Assembly (NCBI GenBank): GCA_944548615.1
Contig: CALYMY010000052.1
Coordinates: 1 to 64,000, forward strand
DNA: 64,000 nucleotides
Direction of reading: 5' to 3'
Source: Micropterix aruncella
Lineage: Eukaryota; Arthropoda; Insecta; Lepidoptera; Micropterigidae
In this document: piece after piece, positions 21,401 through 34,300 of the stretch
How positions within the stretch are numbered: the stretch's first letter is position 1
Layout of the letters: each line of letters starts with the position of its first letter
Notes under the pieces: generated by a model
What the model saw: the letters and a program-made list of their open reading frames with translations, nothing else
Databases searched by the model: none
What the model was told of the DNA's origin: nothing
Translations under genes and position numbers: made by a program

Positions 21401-22515
21401 CCCTTATCATTGTTGCAAAAATCAATAACGGGCAGGAGTCCTAAAGGAGAATTAAAAAAAATGGAAATACGTAAACAAAAACGCCTACAATTACAAGAAA
21501 CAAACATAGGATAAAGAAAAGGTTATATGATCACATCACCGAAAGTTCAATAAATTATGGTGAGCAATGTTTAAGACCGGATATGCACGATGATATGTTC
21601 GAGGAATCAAAAAAAATATTTTTAAACAACTTAACGAAAACTGCTAAACAACGAGAACAAATAGAAAGAAACACTATTCTACAAAGTGGTTCTAGCGAGT
21701 GGCTCGAATTAAGAAGACGGATTTTGACCGCTTCCAACTTTGGACGTGTAATTAAAAGACGAAATGATTTGAGTTGCTCCAATTTAGTAAAAGATCTGTT
21801 GTACAAAGACTCGATAGGACACGTCAAATCTATAAAACATGGACAAGACAATGAAAATATTGCAAAAAAACAGTTGTCAAAACAAGAGAATGTGAAAATA
21901 GACCCGTGTGGACTTTTCATTGATGAGGAAGTACCGTTTCTTGGTGCGTCACCAGACGGTATCATTGATGAAAATACAATTGTTGAAATAAAATGTCCAA
22001 TCACAGCTTACAAACTAGGATTAGAAAAAGCTATTCATGAAAAAAAGATATCGTTCTACAAAAAAATACTGAACGGTAATTATATAATAAACAAAGAACA
22101 TAGTTGGTGGTATCAAATACAGGGGCAATTGCATGTGACAAGAAGATCTAAGTGTATGCTTGGTATTTGGTCTGGGGATAAGTTTCCTGTTAAAATAGAA
22201 TTAATTTACAAGGATTGCACCTTTTGGGAAACTAAAATGAAAAATAAGTTGATTAAGTTTTACACAGATTGTATGCTTCCTGAACTGGTAGATCCTAGAC
22301 ATACGAGGAATATGATAATTAGAGACCCATCTTATATAGTTAGTGCTATAGAGGGGCGCAAAAGGAAAAAGGAAGAGGAAAAAGAAAAGAAAAAAACACA
22401 GACAAAAAAACGGAGAATGACTATTTTGAATGAAGTCAATAAAAACGAAGACACACTTCATGATCAAAGTCCTGGTATAGCTGCTGAAAAAGTACTGATT
22501 TTTGATGAGTTTTAA
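18495..22515 (+). pseudogene. Transposase/YqaJ gene with a one-base deletion (copy 2)
   Basis: The predicted exons 18495-18559, 18749-18796, 19780-19860, 19997-20655 and 20739 onward match copy 1. The missing G after 21493 shifts the frame just past residue 536 and gives a stop at 21512-21514, so the product would be 542 residues. It keeps the DGCW, SDGD, C-x2-H and VVERYH core but loses the YqaJ-type nuclease and the basic tail. The nuclease part stays open as a separate 310-codon frame from 21583 with an internal ATG, but nothing shows that it is translated. The lesion falls in the linker, so the two domains are cleanly separated. Confidence 0.82.
19303..19576. repeat. 26-bp minisatellite in transposase intron 2 (copy 2)
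   Basis: The same ten-and-a-half 26-bp units as in copy 1, with no change in repeat number, again indicating a very recent common origin. Confidence 0.85.
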
Positions 22516-22543
22516 ATTCAGTTACCAATCGAAAAACCCAAAT

Positions 22544-22619
22544 GCACACACGAACACCGCACACACACACACACACACACATGCACAAACACACACACGC
22601 ACACACACCACACACACAT
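22544..22619. repeat. CA-rich microsatellite, transposon copy 2
   Basis: Same tract length as copies 1 and 3. Microsatellites normally change length fast, so this supports recent duplication. Confidence 0.9.
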
Positions 22620-22622
22620 ATG

Positions 22623-23483
22623 TGTCGAAGCTCATCATTTGTTTCAATAGCTGACAAAATATACACCCAGTGCACCACTGCTTATTACGGCTCAATCGTG
22701 GCAGTAGTTTTCGATGGATACCCAACAGATCCTACATAAAAAGGCACGAAGAGCTCTGAAATCTCCGGAAATAATATTTGATGAAAATACTAAGGCTTAG
22801 GTTTCACAAGAGAATTTCTTATCAAACGACAAAGTAAAATTCGTTTCACCGACCTGCTGAAAACGAGAAAGGAAAAGCATAACATTCGGTTACTGCATTC
22901 TGAGGAAGATGCTGATAGGCTCATAATCACTACAGCTGTCACTTCGCCTCTTCCTATGATATAGTTTTAGACGCTGGCGAGGACATCGACTTATTTATAA
23001 TCCTCACTGGGATCTCACGCCATCGTGAGGTTTTATTTCAAGAAACGTGTAACACACAATGCTGCAGATGTGATACATTCCAGAATCACCTCTTCAACGT
23101 AACATCAAAACCGAAGATTTTTTTTTCATCCACACCTTCAGTGGGTGTGACTCGGCATCTTGCTTCTTCGGACAAGGGAAGATGAAAATGTTTTTCCAGG
23201 TTGAGTACAAGAGAGGCTACTCGTCAATTCTACCGCACCTACCTACTATCAGGTACCAAATTAAATCGTTCTTATACAGCTCGTATACAGCTCTACTCTA
23301 TACACTATATTTCTAAACATATAAATTGTCTTTCGTCATTTTCTCTTCAACTGTCAATTCTGTTCCAGGTGCAGAAATGGCTGGGAGCCGGACTGGACCC
23401 TCTCGACTGGGGATGAATATCCACCTCACAAGGCCTCAGTCCCAAAATGATGACCAGGGACGCAGCGCCACAACACCTTTTGC
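22623..23483 (+). pseudogene. Degraded FEN/PIN-like nuclease gene fragment (copy 2)
   Basis: It has the same broken motif series as copy 1 (VVFDGY, FLSN, EEDADRLI, GEDIDL, HTFSGCD, LDPLDWG then TGA), with identical lesions. The gene was therefore already dead before amplification. Confidence 0.65.
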
Positions 23484-23485
23484 CG

Positions 23486-23678
23486 ATTCAGCTACTATAC
23501 CAGGACTTTGATTACGAATCGTGTCTTCGTCTTTATTGACTTCATTCAAAATCGTCATTTTTCGTTTCTTGTTTTTTTTCCTCATCCCTTTTCTATTTGC
23601 ACCCCTGTATAGCACTAACTATATAAGAGGGGTCTCTAATGATCATATTCCTCGTATGCCTAGGATCGACTAGTTCAT
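23486..23678 (-). pseudogene. Inverted transposase-tail copy (copy 2)
   Basis: Equivalent of 6423-6615. It is inverted relative to 22281-22490 within the same element. Confidence 0.82.
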
Positions 23679-23983
23679 TATCCTATGTTTTTTATTACCT
23701 TTATCCTATGTTTTTTTGCTAATTGCGGGCGTTTTTGTTTACGTAATTACGTAATTCTTGTTTACCAAATTTTCTAACAATAAGAGAATGATTACAATAC
23801 AAATCCGATTATTATTTCACATTACGTACTTTTATTTATTTAATACCTTAAAATCTTGAACGTACACTATTTTCGTACGTATGGTCACTCTACAAGCCGC
23901 TATCGGCCGCGCGGCGTTTCCAGTTCTCTTATCACGCGTTGGCTCCGCCCAATCGCCCGAAGCCGTTTACAATAGTCGTCGCC

Positions 23984-26209
23984 TTAAATCGATAAATCAA
24001 TATACCTATACAGATATTAAATCGTCTATAATTCCGTTAATATTAATCAGATTTGAAAATTAAAAGAAGCGTTAGATGCGCAAAGCAAAACTCTATTAGA
24101 TAATAATAAACAGGGAGGACTATTGATGCCTTTTAGCGCAATAGCCCTCAAACGTCGGGAGCCAATTTATTTCGAAAAATGTGATTTTTTCATAACAATG
24201 TCTATGTTCAAAATGAAAGTTTATATAAAAAAATTCAAAATGTCAAAATTTCGAAAATGCCATTTCGTAGAGATTTCAAAGGCCTTCGTTCTGTCCGAAC
24301 ACCGTAACGCGTTAGGTTTACTCTATCTCGATTTATTTCGAAAAATGTGATTTTTTCATAATAATTTCCAAGTTCAAAATGAAAGTTTATATAATAATTT
24401 TCAAAATATCAAAATTTCAAAAATGCCATTTTGTAGAGCTTAAGCGGGGTGTCGATCTCGCCAAAGACCGCAACGCGGTAGGTTTACTCTATCTCGATTT
24501 ATTTCGAAAAATGTGATTTTTTCATAACAATTTCTATGTTCAAAATGAAAGTTTATATAAAAAATTTCAAAATGTCAAAATTTCGAAAATGCCATTTCGT
24601 AGAGATTTCAAAGGCCTTCGTTCTGCCCAAACACCGTAACGCGTTTGATTTACTCTATCATGGTCTTTTTCGAAAAATGACATTTATTCATAACAATTTC
24701 TATGTTCAGGAGTTCCCTCGTCGGGAGCCAACCCTGGGTGCAGCAGCCATGTCATGGTGGAACTTAGTAATTGCCATCATAATGGAATGCCTATACCAAA
24801 TTTCACGTCTCTACGGTTGACCGTTGAGGAGTTCCCTCGTCGGGAGCCAACCCTGGGTGCAGCAGCCATGTCATGGTGGAACTTAGTAATTGCCATCATA
24901 ATGGAATGCCTATACCAAATTTCACGTCTCTACGGTTGACCGTTGAGGAGTTCCCTCGTCGGGAGCCAACCCTGGGTGCAGCAGCGATGTCATGGTGGAA
25001 CTTAGAAATTGCCGTCATAATGGAATGCCTATACCAAATTTCACGTCTCTACGGTTGACCGTTGAGGAGTTCCCTCGTCGGGAGCCAACCCTGGGTGCAG
25101 CAGCCATGTCATGGTGGAACTTAGTAATTGCCATCATAATGGAATGCCTATACCAAATTTCACGTCTCTACGGTTGATCGTTGAGGAGTTCCCTCGTCGG
25201 GAGCCAACCCTGGGTGCAGCAGCCATGTCATGGTGGAACTTAGTAATTGCCATCATAATGGAATGCCTATACCAAATTTCACGTCTCTACGGTTGACCGT
25301 TGAGGAGTTCCCTCGTCGGGAGCCAACCCTGGGTGCAGCAGCCATGTCATGGTGGAACTTAGTAATTGCCATCATAATGGAATGCCTATACCAAATTTCA
25401 CGTCTCTACGGTTGACCGTTGAGGAGTTCCCTCGTCGGGAACCAACCCTGGGTGCAGCAGCCATGTCATAGTGGAACTTAGTAATTGCCATCATAATGGA
25501 ATGCCTATACCAAATTTCACGTCTCTACGGTTGACCATTGAGAAGTTCCCTCGTCGGGAGCCAACCCTGGGTGCAGCAGCCATGTCATGGTGGAACTTAG
25601 TAATTGCCATCATAATGGAATGCCTATACCAAATTTCACGTCTCTACGGTTGACCGTTGAGGAGTTCCCTCGTCCTTGTCACGTACCTCTTTCCGTAGGT
25701 TGTTTACTCCTTTTAATTCGTTTAACGCCTCGCGGGCAATATCTCTGGCTCGTTCCGGTATTTCTTCGAAATTCCGAAACGGCACTTCTATTTCTGTGGT
25801 CTCCATATTGTCTCTTCTCGTTGATCAAAGGCACTGAAAATGAAAATGAAAAAGCACAGATTAAATAGTATTGAAAAGTAATTATAGAAGAAGAAGAAGA
25901 CGAGATAAAAAGCAGAAGCAATGAAATGAAAAGCGTTCTAAAACCCTATCTTTTGACACCTCGCTTGTGTGTATATGATAAAATAAAGAATATAATATTT
26001 AATTTATTAAACGAAGCCGCGGGAAAAATACTAAAACTCCCTTGGCTCGGATCGCTACTATTGAAAACAAAAATCGTAAAATCGATAAATAAACTTTCGC
26101 AAGTATGACGAGGGCTGAAGTTACCATAGAAACAGAAATCGTTAAATCGATAAATATTCTATTGCGAGTCGGGCCACCGCCTGAGCTCGTTACTATGGAA
26201 ACAAAACCG
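23984..26209. repeat. Macrosatellite unit 5 (2226 bp; 3x166, 8x119), right of transposon copy 2
   Basis: The array 24709-25660 has 8 monomers with the same order of marker monomers as unit 1, including the GGGAACCAACC variant in monomer 7 (25438). It begins with the right target duplication of copy 2. Confidence 0.93.
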
Positions 26210-28269
26210 TTAAATCGATAAATCAATATACCTATACAGATATTAAATCGTCTATAATTCCGTTAATATTAATCAGATTTGAGAATTAAAAGAAGCGTTA
26301 GATGCGCAAAGCAAAACTCTATTAGATAATAATAAACAGGGAGGACTATTGATGCCTTTTAGCGCAATAGCCCTCAAACGTCGGGAGCCAATTTATTTCG
26401 AAAAATGTGATTTTTTCATAACAATGTCTATGTTCAAAATGAAAGTTTATATAAAAAAATTCAAAATGTCAAAATTTCGAAAATGCCATTTCGTAGAGAT
26501 TTCAAAGGCCTTCGTTCTGTCCGAACACTGTAACGCGTTAGGTTTACTCTATCTCGATTTATTTCGAAAAATGTGATTTTTTCATAATAATTTCCAAGTT
26601 CAAAATGAAAGTTTATATAATAATTTTCAAAATATCAAAATTTCAAAAATGCCATTTTGTAGAGCTTAAGCGGGGTGTCGATCTGGCCAAAGACCGCAAC
26701 GCGGTAGGTTTACTCTATCTCGATTTATTTCGAAAAATGACATTTATTCATAACAATTTCTATGTTCAGGAGTTCCCTCGTCGGGAGCCAACCCTGGGTG
26801 CAGCAGCCATGTCATGGTGGAACTTAGTAATTGCCATCATAATGGAATGCCTATACCAAATTTCACGTCTCTACGGTTGACCGTTGAGGAGTTCCCTCGT
26901 CGGGAGCCAACCCTGGGTGCAGCAGCCATGTCATGGTGGAACTTAGTAATTGCCATCATAATGGAATGCCTATACCAAATTTCACGTCTCTACGGTTGAC
27001 CGTTGAGGAGTTCCCTCGTCGGGAGCCAACCCTGGGTGCAGCAGCGATGTCATGGTGGAACTTAGAAATTGCCGTCATAATGGAATGCCTATACCAAATT
27101 TCACGTCTCTACGGTTGACCGTTGAGGAGTTCCCTCGTCGGGAGCCAACCCTGGGTGCAGCAGCCATGTCATGGTGGAACTTAGTAATTGCCATCATAAT
27201 GGAATGCCTATACCAAATTTCACGTCTCTACGGTTGATCGTTGAGGAGTTCCCTCGTCGGGAGCCAACCCTGGGTGCAGCAGCCATGTCATGGTGGAACT
27301 TAGTAATTGCCATCATAATGGAATGCCTATACCAAATTTCACGTCTCTACGGTTGACCGTTGAGGAGTTCCCTCGTCGGGAGCCAACCCTGGGTGCAGCA
27401 GCCATGTCATGGTGGAACTTAGTAATTGCCATCATAATGGAATGCCTATACCAAATTTCACGTCTCTACGGTTGACCGTTGAGGAGTTCCCTCGTCGGGA
27501 GCCAACCCTGGGTGCAGCAGCCATGTCATAGTGGAACTTAGTAATTGCCATCATAATGGAATGCCTATACCAAATTTCACGTCTCTACGGTTGACCATTG
27601 AGAAGTTCCCTCGTCGGGAGCCAACCCTGGGTGCAGCAGCCATGTCATGGTGGAACTTAGTAATTGCCATCATAATGGAATGCCTATACCAAATTTCACG
27701 TCTCTACGGTTGACCGTTGAGGAGTTCCCTCGTCCTTGTCACGTACCTCTTTCCGTAGGTTGTTTACTCCTTTTAATTCGTTTAACGCCTCGCGGGCAAT
27801 ATCTCTGGCTCGTTCCGGTATTTCTTCGAAATTCCGAAACGGCACTTCTATTTCTGTGGTCTCCATATTGTCTCTTCTCGTTGATCAAAGGCACTGAAAA
27901 TGAAAATGAAAAAGCACAGATTAAATAGTATTGAAAAGTAATTATAGAAGAAGAAGAAGACGAGATAAAAAGCAGAAGCAATGAAATGAAAAGCGTTCTA
28001 AAACCCTATCTTTTGACACCTCGCTTGTGTGTATATGATAAAATAAAGAATATAATATTTAATTTATTAAACGAAGCCGCGGGAAAAATACTAAAACTCC
28101 CTTGGCTCGGATCGCTACTATTGAAAACAAAAATCGTAAAATCGATAAATAAACTTTCGCAAGTATGACGAGGGCTGAAGTTACCATAGAAACAGAAATC
28201 GTTAAATCGATAAATATTCTATTGCGAGTCGGGCCACCGCCTGAGCTCGTTACTATGGAAACAAAACCG
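26210..28269. repeat. Macrosatellite unit 6 (2060 bp; 2x166, 8x119)
   Basis: A short-class unit with the CACTGTAACGCG and GATCTGGCC markers and GAGAATT near its start, as in unit 2. The array is 26769-27720. The TTAA at 26210-26213 is empty. Confidence 0.93.
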
Positions 28270-30852
28270 TTAAATCGATAAATCAATATACCTATACAGA
28301 TATTAAATCGTCTATAATTCCGTTAATATTAATCAGATTTGAAAATTAAAAGAAGCGTTAGATGCGCAAAGCAAAACTCTATTAGATAATAATAAACAGG
28401 GAGGACTATTGATGCCTTTTAGCGCAATAGCCCTCAAACGTCGGGAGCCAATTTATTTCGAAAAATGTGATTTTTTCATAACAATGTCTATGTTCAAAAT
28501 GAAAGTTTATATAAAAAAATTCAAAATGTCAAAATTTCGAAAATGCCATTTCGTAGAGATTTCAAAGGCCTTCGTTCTGTCCGAACACCGTAACGCGTTA
28601 GGTTTACTCTATCTCGATTTATTTCGAAAAATGTGATTTTTTCATAATAATTTCCAAGTTCAAAATGAAAGTTTATATAATAATTTTCAAAATATCAAAA
28701 TTTCAAAAATGCCATTTTGTAGAGCTTAAGCGGGGTGTCGATCTCGCCAAAGACCGCAACGCGGTAGGTTTACTCTATCTCGATTTATTTCGAAAAATGT
28801 GATTTTTTCATAACAATTTCTATGTTCAAAATGAAAGTTTATATAAAAAATTTCAAAATGTCAAAATTTCGAAAATGCCATTTCGTAGAGATTTCAAAGG
28901 CCTTCGTTCTGCCCAAACACCGTAACGCGTTTGATTTACTCTATCACGGTCTTTTTCGAAAAATGACATTTATTCATAACAATTTCTATGTTCAGGAGTT
29001 CCCTCGTCGGGAGCCAACCCTGGGTGCAGCAGCCATGTCATGGTGGAACTTAGTAATTGCCATCATAATGGAATGCCTATACCAAATTTCACGTCTCTAC
29101 GGTTGACCGTTGAGGAGTTCCCTCGTCGGGAGCCAACCCTGGGTGCAGCAGCGATGTCATGGTGGAACTTAGAAATTGCCGTCATAATGGAATGCCTATA
29201 CCAAATTTCACGTCTCTACGATTGACCGTTGAGGAGTTCCCTCGTCGGGAGCCAACCCTGGGTGCAGCAGCCATGTCATGGTGGAACTTAGTAATTGCCA
29301 TCATAATGGAATGCCTATACCAAATTTCACGTCTCTACGGTTGATCGTTGAGGAGTTCCCTCGTCGGGAGCCAACCCTGGGTGCAGCAGCCATGTCATGG
29401 TGGAACTTAGTAATTGCCATCATAATGGAATGCCTATACCAAATTTCACGTCTCTACGGTTGACCGTTGAGGAGTTCCCTCGTCGGGAGCCAACCCTGGG
29501 TGCAGCAGCCATGTCATGGTGGAACTTAGTAATTGCCATCATAATGGAATGCCTATACCAAATTTCACGTCTCTACGGTTGACCGTTGAGGAGTTCCCTC
29601 GTCGGGAGCCAACCCTGGGTGCAGCAGCGATGTCATGGTGGAACTTAGAAATTGCCGTCATAATGGAATGCCTATACCAAATTTCACGTCTCTACGGTTG
29701 ACCGTTGAGGAGTTCCCTCGTCGGGAGCCAACCCTGGGTGCAGCAGCCATGTCATGGTGGAACTTAGTAATTGCCATCATAATGGAATGCCTATACCAAA
29801 TTTGACGTCTCTACGGTTGATCGTTGAGGAGTTCCCTCGTCGGGAGCCAACCCTGGGTGCAGCAGCCATGTCATGGTGGAACTTAGTAATTGCCATCATA
29901 ATGGAATGCCTATACCAAATTTCACGTCTCTACGGTTGACCGTTGAGGAGTTCCCTCGTCGGGAGCCAACCCTGGGTGCAGCAGCCATGTCATGATGGAA
30001 CTTAGTAATTGCCATCATAATGGAATGCCTATACCAAATTTCACGTCTCTACGGTTGACCGTTGAGGAGTTCCCTCGTCGGGAGCCAACCCTGGGTGCAG
30101 CAGCCATGTCATAGTGGAACTTAGTAATTGCCATCATAATGGAATGCCTATACCAAATTTCACGTCTCTACGGTTGACCATTGAGAAGTTCCCTCGTCGG
30201 GAGCCAACCCTGGGTACAGCAGCCATGTCATGGTGGAACTTAGTAATTGCCATCATAATGGAATGCCTATACCAAATTTCACGTCTCTACGGTTGACCGT
30301 TGAGGAGTTCCCTCGTCCTTGTCACGTACCTCTTTCCGTAGGTTGTTTACTCCTTTTAATTCGTTTAACGCCTCGCGGGCAATATCTCTGGCTCGTTCCG
30401 GTATTTCTTCGAAATTCCGAAACGGCACTTCTATTTCTGTGGTCTCCATATTGTCTCTTCTCGTTGATCAAAGGCACTGAAAATGAAAATGAAAAAGCAC
30501 AGATTAAATAGTATTGAAAAGTAATTATAGAAGAAGAAGAAGACGAGATAAAAAGCAGAAGCAATGAAATGAAAAGCGTTCTAAAACCCTATCTTTTGAC
30601 ACCTCGCTTGTGTGTATATGATAAAATAAAGAATATAATATTTAATTTATTAAACGAAGCCGCGGGAAAAATACTAAAACTCCCTTGGCTCGGATCGCTA
30701 CTATTGAAAACAAAAATCGTAAAATCGATAAATAAACTTTCGCAAGTATGACGAGGGCTGAAGTTACCATAGAAACAGAAATCGTTAAATCGATAAATAT
30801 TCTATTGCGAGTCGGGCCACCGCCTGAGCTCGTTACTATGGAAACAAAACCG
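28270..30852. repeat. Macrosatellite unit 7 (2583 bp; 3x166, 11x119), left of transposon copy 3
   Basis: The array 28995-30303 has 11 monomers with the same composition as unit 4. Private changes include CTACGATTG at 29221 and AATTTGACG at 29803. It ends ACCG before the occupied TTAA 30853-30856. Confidence 0.92.
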
Positions 30853-30856
30853 TTAA
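30853..30856. other. Left TTAA target duplication of transposon copy 3
   Basis: Satellite AAAACCG precedes it and transposon GGCGCTG follows. The partner TTAA is at 36799-36802, followed by ATCGATAAATC. Confidence 0.93.
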
Positions 30857-31198
30857 GGCGCTGATATACGACTTTAATGATTTTAAACTGATAATTACGT
30901 CTAAACGAGTACTGCTTATGATTCGAAAAAAATATATGTTAAACAAGAGCATTTACCTAATATTTTAATCTGTGAATATTTTAGATTTTGTTTATATTAC
31001 ATAGTGTAATTAATTCGGGAAATGAGGTCTAACCGAACACAAAAACGAGAATTACGCAAAAACTATCTAGTGTATTATTATGAAACCTGCACCATTTTAA
31101 AGATAATTTAATTATCTATCATATTATCTGTGATTTTTTTCAAAAAGTCAAAGAATAATATCCGATTTTGCTTATTCGAACAAAATTGGTGCGCGAGT

Positions 31199-31261
31199 TA
31201 TAAAGCGGGCCTCGCCGGCGACGAGAGTCAGTATGACCGCGACCACTGTCACGGGTAGATG
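31199..31261 (+). promoter_or_regulatory. Core promoter of transposase gene (copy 3)
   Basis: TATAAAG, TCAGT and AGATG are in the same positions relative to the ATG at 31309 as in copy 1, and the uORFs are conserved. Confidence 0.7.
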
Positions 31262-31308
31262 CTGACGCTGCGCTCCGAACGAGATAAATTACGATAATTA
31301 ACAACAAA

Positions 31309-34300
31309 ATGGCCAGAAACTCAAAATTTTTAAAACTTAAACGCAGTATATTAGAGAAAAATAGATTATTAAGGTAAGTAACGTGTTTTAGTGTATTATT
31401 ACGTGTATATTATTACCATTTGTCTACTCTGATGCTCATTGCCTGACGTCAAGTTGGGGTGACCACACGAATAGGATTCGTGCAACAATTTAACTAATTA
31501 ACACATAAAATAAATTACTTCTTTTATTTTATAAACTGACGTGATTACTGTTTTTATTTTAGGCGAATACGAAACAACACTAATTCTGAAGATGTAAATT
31601 CACAGACGAGGTGAGTAAACAGTGTAGGTAAACAAAACTACATCAAAAGGTAATGCTCAGAGGTAAATGCATACCTAATTTAATATTTTGATTTTAGTGT
31701 AATTCGAACAATAATTATGTTTTATCAGAACTTGAAAGTTTTATCAGAACTGTCGGAATCAGAATATTATTTTGAAATCAAATATCAAACTTGAATATTG
31801 AATTTGAAAATCGATTTAGGGCCGATTTCTATATGAAACCTGCAAGTAAAAGTACAAATATAAGTTGAACCATCGGTTTACTAAATTCATTCGTAAAGCG
31901 ACAAAATTTAATTCGGGTTTTCGTAGTATGACGTAAATTATACTTTGTTTGGAGGGGCTGGTTTTTGTTGCAAAAAGATAATTATGGGTTTTAGCCAAAA
32001 ATTTAGTAGTAATAATAATAAACCTACTTATAACATAGTTACGCGCATCCCTGACTCACTGACTGACTTTGTAACGCTGTAGGTAAAGACAGTATTTTTT
32101 TCATTTGTCAGTTTTTAAACTTGAAATGCTACTTCGAATTTCAAACTTGAAATTGTGCTTTGAATTTCGAACTTGACATTCTACTACGAATTTCAAACTT
32201 AAAATTCTACTTCGAATTTCGAACTTGACATTTTACTTCGAATTTCGAACTTGACATTCTACTACGAATTTCGATCTTGAAATTCTACTTCGAATTTCGA
32301 ACTTGACATTTTACTTCGAATTTCGAACTTGACATTCTACTTCGAATTACGAACCTAACATTCAAGTTCGAATTTCGCACTTGACATTTTGACATTTGAA
32401 ATTCGGAATTTCGGTTAAATTTCGATAATTTCGGAATTCGAAATAAAATTTCGAAATTTTGGACTTAGCTAAGGATTCCATTATAGCATTCATGGTTTGC
32501 TCGATATTCAAACTCAGCACTCGTAAAAAAACGACCCTTACTTTGTTTTTGCAGGAATAACTATACCTAATATCATTGTTTATCTATGTGTAGATCTGAA
32601 GTGAACGAAACAACAATTGCTGAGGAGGAAGCCTTGCATATTGGTACAGAAAATGAGAAGTCATTCTCTGACAGGTAAAAGCATAATTATTATTACTGTG
32701 ACATCAGCATAACTTGCGCATAGCTTTCTGTTGTACCTATCATATGTTTTGTTTGTAGAAAACCGACAATGTCAATTACAGAATTCTTATTAGGTGTATT
32801 TTCTTTTCAGAGAGAATGGAGAAGTAGTCAATGGAATGCGAATATTGAATATAACACAGTTTTTTAAAGAGCTTCAACAAATATCTTCACATGGGAGTAT
32901 AGACTGTGGTTTGAAATCAATAGAAATAATATCTGAACGTAAATTGGGGCTACTTTCGAATTTAAAACTAAAATGTAAGATGTGTAATGAAACCTTTGTC
33001 ATTTGTTGCAATAACCCTGAAACTGACATAAATATTAACACAGTTGCGGGCGCAATAGCAATAGGTTGTGGCCATTCACAGCTAAATGAATTATTAGCCG
33101 CAATGGACTTGCCCCAAATATCATATACAATATTTAATAAAAGATTGGAAACTATAAACAAAGTTTGGGAAAAAGAAACAACCCAGTCGATGAATGAAGC
33201 CGCTAAAGAAGAACGTAGATTGGCTTTTGATGATGGTAAAGTTACTGACAACGGCATACCATTTATTGACGTTATAGCCGATGGCTGCTGGGGGAAAAGG
33301 TCTTATAGGAAAAATTACTCAGCCTTATCAGGCGCAGCTGCAATAATAGGGAAAAGAACCGGGAAAATTCTCTTTATGGCTGTCAAAAATAAATACTGCT
33401 GCATATGCGCCCAAGCTTCGAAGAAATATGTCACGCCTAAGGAGCATGATTGCTACAAAAATTATTCTGGTATTTGAAATAGCAATTATTACCACAATAT
33501 ATTTCATATTTAAAACAATTTTATTTATCATTTACATCAATTACATTTTCAGGTCCATCAACCGGAATGGAATCCACCATCTTGGTAGAAGGATTTAAAA
33601 GAAGCATAGAAATGCACAATTTAATATACGCAAGACTAATATCAGATGGCGATGCAAATACGTATTCTAAATTGTTACAGTCAAGACCGTACGAAAATAT
33701 AACGATAGAAAAAATCGAATGCCGCAACCACCTATTGAGAAACCTTTGCAATAAGTTACAGGCACTTACTACTGATACTAAATATTTAATTAAATACAGA
33801 AAATACTTAACGAAACAAAGAATACTGTCAATAAGAAAGGTAATCATAACTGCTATAAGAAATCATAAAAAATCTGGCAATGTTACTACTTTACACAATG
33901 ATATTATGTTGGCCGCAGAACATGCCTTTGGGATCCATACTACTTGTAAGACATATTTTTGTTCGAAAGTGGGAGAAGATAAAAACATAGAAAAAGACAT
34001 TTTTACAAACGATCTGTGGTATAGAATAAAGTTTATATTAACACATATAGCTGCCCACGCAAGAAGCTTGATCGAAGATGTCGACAGCAATGTCGTGGAG
34101 CGTTACCATAGCATCGTTGCAAAGTTTGTAGGGGGCAAACGGGTTAATTTTTCCCAGAGGTACCAATACCATATGCGTTGCAATGCTGCAGCTTTATCGT
34201 TCAATGACCATAACCCCTTATCATTGTTGCAAAAATCAATAACGGGCAGGAGTCCTAAAGGAGAATTAAAAAAAATGGAAATACGTAAACAAAAACGCCT

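Larger units (their letters stand above)
18043..23983 (+). mobile_element. TTAA-type DNA transposon copy 2 (Kolobok-like), 5941 bp
   Basis: Colinear with copy 1 and nearly identical. Differences noticed are A at 18220 (C in copies 1 and 3), C at 18722 (T in the others) and one missing G between 21493 and 21494. Both flanks are satellite, so the target duplication is complete. All internal parts of copy 1 are present. The deletion makes the transposase gene defective. Confidence 0.9.
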
